From Paenibacillus sp. EZ-K15 (GTDB lineage: Bacteria; Bacillota; Bacilli; Paenibacillales; Paenibacillaceae), in assembly GCF_002573715.1 (NCBI RefSeq), contig NZ_PDHM01000017.1, positions 62,001 through 126,000 on the forward strand: a stretch of DNA of 64,000 nucleotides. The letters run 5' to 3'. How positions within the stretch are numbered: position 1 is the stretch's first letter; each line of letters starts with the position of its first letter. The notes beneath the pieces were generated by a model, which searched no databases, had not been told where the DNA came from, and worked only from the letters and a program-made list of their open reading frames with translations. The position numbers were made by a program, and so were the translations under genes. Shown piece after piece: positions 59,923 to 64,000 of this stretch.

Positions 59923-60831
59923 ATGGAGAAGGTTGAGAGATTAATATCTATTATCATGATTTTGCTGAAAAAAGATATCGTTTCAACAAAAGAATTCGCA
60001 CAATTATTTAACGTTTCCAAAAGAACGATTCTTCGCGATATGGAAACACTGAGCTTATCCAACATTCCCATCTATTCAGTTCATGGAATTCATGGTGGGT
60101 ACGGTATTATGGATGAATACAAGGTGGATAAACGTCTTTTAAGCAGCTACGACTTAGAAAATATATTGACTGCGCTCGGCGGATTGGAACAAATTCTAAT
60201 TAGCGAGGAAGTTGAAATCACGATTAAAAAAATGGAAGCCATGGTTCACCCCATGTCACTGAAAAGTTCAGTCCGACTTTCATTTTATGATTGGGAGGGT
60301 CGGTCCGAGATTCTTCAAACCTTGAAAACATGCCAGGAATCGATAATAGGGAAAAAGTTAATTTCATTTGATTATATAGATAAAAATGGCATGATAACGA
60401 ATCGAATTGTTGAGCCGTATCAGCTTCATTTTAGCGAAACGAGTTGGTATTTAAAGGGGTTTTGCTTACATCGTCAGAGCTATAGAACATTTAAATTATC
60501 CAGGATCGATAATCTCAATATGGATGAAAAAACATTTAACCCTAGAGATTATGCATTAGAACAAAATGAAGCTGGTTATCAACCTCAACTTGTTGCAATC
60601 AAGGCGTTGATTGCGCCCAGTGTAAAAGATCAATTCATTGAAAGATACGGTCGCAAGAGCATTGAAAACTTTAACTCTGAATATTTCTTAGCCACTATCC
60701 ATATTCCTCAGAACAGTATTGGATTTCAATTTTTAGCAAGTTTCGGTACGAATCTAGAAATCGTAGAGCCCCAATCCTATGTTGCAGAATTCCGTAATTA
60801 TTTGCTCAAAATGGTAAATAAATATTCCTGA
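59923..60831 (+). CDS. WYL-domain transcriptional regulator (YafY-like)
   Basis: The 302-residue protein has an N-terminal HTH (VSTKEFAQLFNVSKRTILRD), a middle helical region and a WYL domain (about 135-220; SFDYIDKNGMITNRIVEPYQ, then SWYLKGFCLHRQSYRTFKL) plus a C-terminal WCX-like part. Such regulators sense a small ligand with the WYL domain. AGAGGGGCAGCT precedes the ATG at 59923. It is divergent from the VOC gene over a perfect palindrome. Confidence 0.9.
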   Translation: MEKVERLISIIMILLKKDIVSTKEFAQLFNVSKRTILRDMETLSLSNIPIYSVHGIHGGYGIMDEYKVDKRLLSSYDLENILTALGGLEQILISEEVEITIKKMEAMVHPMSLKSSVRLSFYDWEGRSEILQTLKTCQESIIGKKLISFDYIDKNGMITNRIVEPYQLHFSETSWYLKGFCLHRQSYRTFKLSRIDNLNMDEKTFNPRDYALEQNEAGYQPQLVAIKALIAPSVKDQFIERYGRKSIENFNSEYFLATIHIPQNSIGFQFLASFGTNLEIVEPQSYVAEFRNYLLKMVNKYS

Positions 60832-61049
60832 AGGCTTAAAAAAAAGCCATGGATCTGCACAAACCCGATGTGGATATTCTGGTAGGGACGGATGTATCCC
60901 CCGTGTCTGTTCCAATCTTGGTGATTCAACAACGAAGATCTCGGATTCCTTGGCAATCAAATCCGTGTGGTTCAATGGTGTGCTTCAGTTAGGTTAATAT
61001 GGTTAAGGCGAATGATGAGTGAACCAACGACCCTTTTAAAGCTTACCGT

Positions 61050-61255
61050 CCCCCCGATGTGTGAGGACTGTAGTTCTGCTATTTGTTTTTTTCTGCTCAT
61101 TAGCGGATGTATGAGGACATGAGATCCGCTATTGTAGGTTATTGCGGGCTAAATTTGTGGTTATGGTTAGATTAACGGAACGTGTGTCCGGATAGACTCC
61201 CAAATGAACCGATTTTCGGTAAATAGCGGATCGTGTGTCCGCATGGGCCCCAAAA
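61050..61255. repeat. Array of short degenerate intergenic repeats
   Basis: Four or more related units lie in 60832-61309, which has no supported gene: near 61055 (GATGTGTGAGGACTGTAG), 61102 (TTAGCGGATGTATGAGGACA, closing with ATCCGCTATT), 61173 (TTAACGGAACGTGTGTCCGG) and 61222 (AATAGCGGATCGTGTGTCCGC). The common form is (t)AGCGGA..GTGTGTCCGC. Some units are hairpin-like. Their function is unknown. A 48-codon ORF at about 60849-60993 has no ribosome binding site. Confidence 0.5.
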
Positions 61256-61309
61256 TCATTCGCTAAAGTAGCTAACTAATATAGCTAACTATAATAGATT
61301 CTCTTCCTC

Positions 61310-62197
61310 TTAACCGATAACTTCCCTTGCTGCTTCTATGAAAGATAATATGATGGGTGAAAGCCACTTATCTTTATGCCATAACATCTGCGTATACACG
61401 TGCAAGTCCGGAATTTGCCATGGAAGAGCAACAAGTTCGCCCCGTTCAACTTCGGCTTTCGTTACGATTTCAGGAAGAAAGGCAATACCGATTCCCGAAA
61501 TTGCACATTGTTTAATGGCTTCGGCACTTTGAAACTCTAAATAAGTAATCGTATCAATGCCCTCTTTCTCAAATTGCCGGTCAAACATGGTTCGATAGGG
61601 ACATCCCTTTTCATTCGTAAGAAACACTTGTCCATGAAAGTCTTCCAACTGCAGCACCGTTGGTTTCACAAGTGGATGGTCAGGAGCAGCGAATAAGCGG
61701 AAAGTTTCTTCCGCCATCGGCTCCACTGCAAGTCCGCTCGAGCGAATGGGTTCGTCCAACATAAAGACGACATCCGCGGCTCCCTCAAAGAGCGCTTGCT
61801 TGAGTTCTTGATTGGGAACGGAGCGGAAGATGAGACGCACTCCTGGATAGCGTGAACGAAATAGTTGAAAGACAGCTGGAAGCCGATAGGCGCAAATGAC
61901 CTCATTGGCACTGATCGTTAGGGTGCCGATAAGATTTTCATTATCATGAACGACGCTGCGGGCTTCGTCCAATTTGTCTAAAACACTTTGGATCTGAATT
62001 AAAAAGCGTTTACCTGCAGTTGTGAGGACGAGCTGCTTGCCCAAGCGGTCAAAGAGACGAACACCAAGCTCATCCTCCAAGGCTTTCATTTGCATCGTGA
62101 CGTTGGAGGGGACGTAGTTCAGCACTTCCGCAGCCCGAGTGAAATTTAATGTTGATGCAACCGTGCGGAACGTATTCAATTGGCGCAATTCCATCAT
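61310..62197 (-). CDS. LysR-family transcriptional regulator
   Basis: The 295-residue protein has the N-terminal LysR HTH (LRQLNTFRTVASTLNFTRAAE, NVTMQMKALEDELGVRLF) and a periplasmic-binding-protein-like effector domain (GTLTISANEVICAYRLPAVF). It is divergent from the MetX-like hydrolase gene, its likely target. AAGGGGGATCAT precedes the ATG at 62197. A candidate binding site lies at 62216-62230. Confidence 0.92.
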   Translation of the reverse strand: MMELRQLNTFRTVASTLNFTRAAEVLNYVPSNVTMQMKALEDELGVRLFDRLGKQLVLTTAGKRFLIQIQSVLDKLDEARSVVHDNENLIGTLTISANEVICAYRLPAVFQLFRSRYPGVRLIFRSVPNQELKQALFEGAADVVFMLDEPIRSSGLAVEPMAEETFRLFAAPDHPLVKPTVLQLEDFHGQVFLTNEKGCPYRTMFDRQFEKEGIDTITYLEFQSAEAIKQCAISGIGIAFLPEIVTKAEVERGELVALPWQIPDLHVYTQMLWHKDKWLSPIILSFIEAAREVIG

Positions 62198-62215
62198 ATG
62201 ATCCCCCTTCTTACT

Positions 62216-62230
62216 TTCAATAATATTGAA
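62216..62230. promoter_or_regulatory. LysR-type box upstream of lysR and the hydrolase gene
   Basis: TTCAATAATATTGAA is a 7-bp inverted repeat around one base and fits the T-N11-A form of LysR-type binding sites. It lies 19 bases upstream of the LysR start in the divergent promoter region. Confidence 0.55.
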
Positions 62231-62338
62231 TACAACTTTGAATTTCATTCACTTTTATTGAGAGTACCACGGACCTATACTTAGTACAAGAAATACACGC
62301 TACATGTGTGGTTTCATTTTGAAGGGAGAGACAAAACG

Positions 62339-63358
62339 ATGGATTATGAGATTTTTGATTTGGGTGACGTAACCTTGCAATCAGGTGTGACGTTACCGAG
62401 CGCTTTTCTTGCTTATAAAACTTATGGAAGATTAAATGAAAAGAAAGATAATATCATCGTCTATCCAACTGCTTTTGGGGATCAGCATATTCAGAATGAA
62501 TGGTTGATTGGAAACGGCATGGCCCTAGATCCGCGAGAATATTTCATTATCGTTCCAAATCTATTGGGCAACGGGTTATCCTCGTCTCCCAGTAACACGC
62601 CTCCCCCATTTGACCGGGCTCATTTTCCGGGGGTAACCATCTATGACAACGTTAAATTCCAGCATCGGCTGGTGACCGAAAAATTCGGTATTGAAAAGAT
62701 CGCTCTCGTCGTTGGATGGTCAATGGGAGGCATTCAAGCATTCCAATGGGGGGCAAGTTATCCCGACATGGTGGAACGAATTGCACCTTTCGCCGGAGTT
62801 GCAAAGACCTGGCCCCAGACGTATGTGGTCCTGGAAGGAATGAGAGCTCCGCTCATGGCTGCAGTCCGCTTCGATTCAAGTGAACTAAATCAGTTGACTT
62901 CTGCAGACATGCGCGCGGTTGGTCGTGTCTATGCCGGATGGGGCGTATCACACGCGTTTTACAGAGAAGAACTTTATCGTGAGCTGGGATTTGACTCATT
63001 GGCAGATTTTATGGTGGGCGTCTGGGAAGATAGTTTCATGAAGATGGATCCGCACAATGTCTTAGCCATGTTATGGACAGGACAAAATGCAGATATTAGC
63101 GCAAACTCTTCCTACAACGGAGATTTCGATAAGGCGCTCAAGAGCATTAAAGCACTTGCCTGCGTCATGCCGGGGAGCACGGATCTCTTCTGCTCTGCGG
63201 ATGATAACGAATACGAGGCTAAGCTTATGCCTAATGCTGTTTTCAATCCGATCAAGTCGATCTGGGGACATTTTGCCGGTCGCGGAATCAACAGTGCCGA
63301 TAACAAATTTATTGATGATAACCTAAAACGCTTGTTGACGCTTCGTACAGACGGATAG
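62339..63358 (+). CDS. Alpha/beta hydrolase of the MetX (homoserine O-acetyltransferase) family
   Basis: The 339-residue protein has the MetX-like fold: SAFLAYKTYGRLNEKKDNI near 22-40, the nucleophile Ser in VVGWSMGGIQAFQWG near 127, and the C-terminal His in IWGHFAGRG near 318. True MetX enzymes are slightly longer and sit with methionine genes; here a LysR gene is the only neighbour, so a related acyltransferase or hydrolase is equally possible. GAAGGGAGAGACAAAACG precedes the ATG. Confidence 0.85.
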   Translation: MDYEIFDLGDVTLQSGVTLPSAFLAYKTYGRLNEKKDNIIVYPTAFGDQHIQNEWLIGNGMALDPREYFIIVPNLLGNGLSSSPSNTPPPFDRAHFPGVTIYDNVKFQHRLVTEKFGIEKIALVVGWSMGGIQAFQWGASYPDMVERIAPFAGVAKTWPQTYVVLEGMRAPLMAAVRFDSSELNQLTSADMRAVGRVYAGWGVSHAFYREELYRELGFDSLADFMVGVWEDSFMKMDPHNVLAMLWTGQNADISANSSYNGDFDKALKSIKALACVMPGSTDLFCSADDNEYEAKLMPNAVFNPIKSIWGHFAGRGINSADNKFIDDNLKRLLTLRTDG

Positions 63359-63366
63359 ATCATAAC

Positions 63367-63402
63367 TGAGGTCACCAGAACTTACTGGTTGACCTCCTTT
63401 TT
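63367..63402 (+). terminator. Terminator after the MetX-like gene
   Basis: GAGGTCACCAG and CTGGTTGACCTC pair and are followed by CTTTTTG on the plus strand, ten bases after the stop at 63358. The remaining bases up to 63604 show no gene. Confidence 0.8.
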
Positions 63403-63604
63403 GTGTAGTTGTGCTTGCTGAGCAGTTCTGCCCGTTAGCTGAAACCGGTCGTCAGTCTAGTGTTTATATCTTCTGTTGACAACATCAACAGCTACGGCAC
63501 AATGTTCTTGACCTCAGACAGAACTTAAGCAGCTGATCCAGTGTCTTTTTCGAGCCCCTTGCATGATTCCCGTCTCTTCTGGAATAATCGGTGCAAAACT
63601 TCAT

Positions 63605-64000
63605 TCATTTTGAATCGCTTTGAACCGTAGATAACGAAACGAGGACCGGACCGGCAAAATCCGAAGCCTCTTCGCCTTTTGGATTGTGAAGGCGGAACAG
63701 GAATGCGTCGCCTGTTTCAGGCTGCCACACGATATAATCGTTTATCCCTTCACCACTCGAGGTTTGTAGGTAAAGCTCGGCGGAACCCAGTGGATGCTCG
63801 ACGAGCTCTCCACTAAAATCGGATACTTCGCCGAACTCTTCCAATTCCTTTTTTCCTGCAGCTTTAAGCTGCGTTAGGTCATAATTTGTAGGCAGTGACT
63901 CAATATCAACATAGTATTCTGGATTGCTGCTAAGAAATAGACGTCCTTCGGCAGCGTCGAAAGCAAACTTTTCGAATACGTATAAGGAAAAATCTTCTCC
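63605..64000 (-). CDS. Hypothetical protein, C-terminal part (cut by window edge)
   Basis: The minus-strand frame is open from the window edge to the stop at 63605, giving 131 residues: EDFSLYVFEKFAFDAAEGRL, then LFLSSNPEYYVDIESLPTNY and, further on, YIVWQPETGDAFLFRLHNPK. A TTG at 63844 lies within the frame but is unlikely to be the start, since the frame continues upstream with good protein composition. I do not recognise the family. Confidence 0.6.
   Translation of the reverse strand, partial: GEDFSLYVFEKFAFDAAEGRLFLSSNPEYYVDIESLPTNYDLTQLKAAGKKELEEFGEVSDFSGELVEHPLGSAELYLQTSSGEGINDYIVWQPETGDAFLFRLHNPKGEEASDFAGPVLVSLSTVQSDSK

Noticed and set aside
60849-60993. A 48-codon plus-strand frame starting MDLHKPDVDILVGTDVSPVS
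   Set aside because: There is no ribosome binding site, no recognisable family, and the region is intergenic with repeats. It may be a remnant but cannot be supported.
62339-63358. Naming the hydrolase metX
   Set aside because: Fold and motifs fit the family, but no methionine genes are near and related hydrolases share the same motifs, so the symbol is withheld.

Overview
The window looks like chromosomal DNA of a Paenibacillus-type member of the Bacillales. The reasons are strong AGGAGG-type ribosome binding sites with frequent TTG and GTG starts, very large secreted glycosidases built with NPCBM, F5/8-type and DUF4855 modules, sugar ABC transporters paired with YesM/YesN-like two-component systems, and single-copy Gram-positive envelope genes. 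Almost every gene lies on the minus strand, so operons read from high to low coordinates. I see no tRNA, rRNA, CRISPR array, insertion sequence or phage.

Layout. 1-3076: the end of an ECF sigma factor with an FAD amine oxidase, an unknown gene and a protein with two MerR-type DNA-binding domains. 3196-19808: a first polysaccharide-utilisation locus (binding protein, two permeases, histidine kinase, AraC-type response regulator, Gfo/Idh/MocA oxidoreductase, DUF4855 protein, GH27 alpha-galactosidase), read away from a divergent AraC regulator, with an ADP-ribosylglycohydrolase next to it. A broken copy of the DUF4855 gene lies beyond the GH27 gene. 21622-29117: accessory genes, including codBA behind a PyrR-type attenuator, an MFS pump, and two A-type Fe-S carrier-like genes divergent from a SufR-like Fe-S regulator.

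29263-32040 is the most unusual part. It holds a stand-alone, diverged paralogue of ribosomal protein L4, a CD3324-family HTH protein, a 24-codon ORF and a Cfr-like 23S rRNA A2503 methyltransferase. The methyltransferase is preceded by a promoter, a 41-codon leader peptide and a factor-independent terminator, which is the layout of an antibiotic-inducible resistance gene. I infer that this is a ribosome-remodelling or ribosome-protection island: one product would modify the peptidyl transferase centre and the other could replace the exit-tunnel protein L4.

32061-47307: a frameshifted lipoprotein gene, an unknown membrane protein, and a second polysaccharide locus (GH28-like beta-helix enzyme, YesM/YesN pair, ABC importer, GH130 enzyme, FAD oxidoreductase, SGNH hydrolase). 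47641-57993: a PEP mutase-like enzyme, then an envelope-modification block (DUF4358 lipoprotein, DHHW protein, MBOAT acyltransferase, SGNH lipoprotein, amidase, polysaccharide deacetylase, two-component system, tandem-SGNH protein). This block probably acetylates and deacetylates a cell-surface glycan. 58140-64000: SMI1/KNR4, YdeI-like, VOC, WYL regulator, LysR and MetX-like hydrolase genes, an array of short degenerate intergenic repeats near 61.05-61.25 kb, and the C-terminal part of an unknown protein at the right edge.
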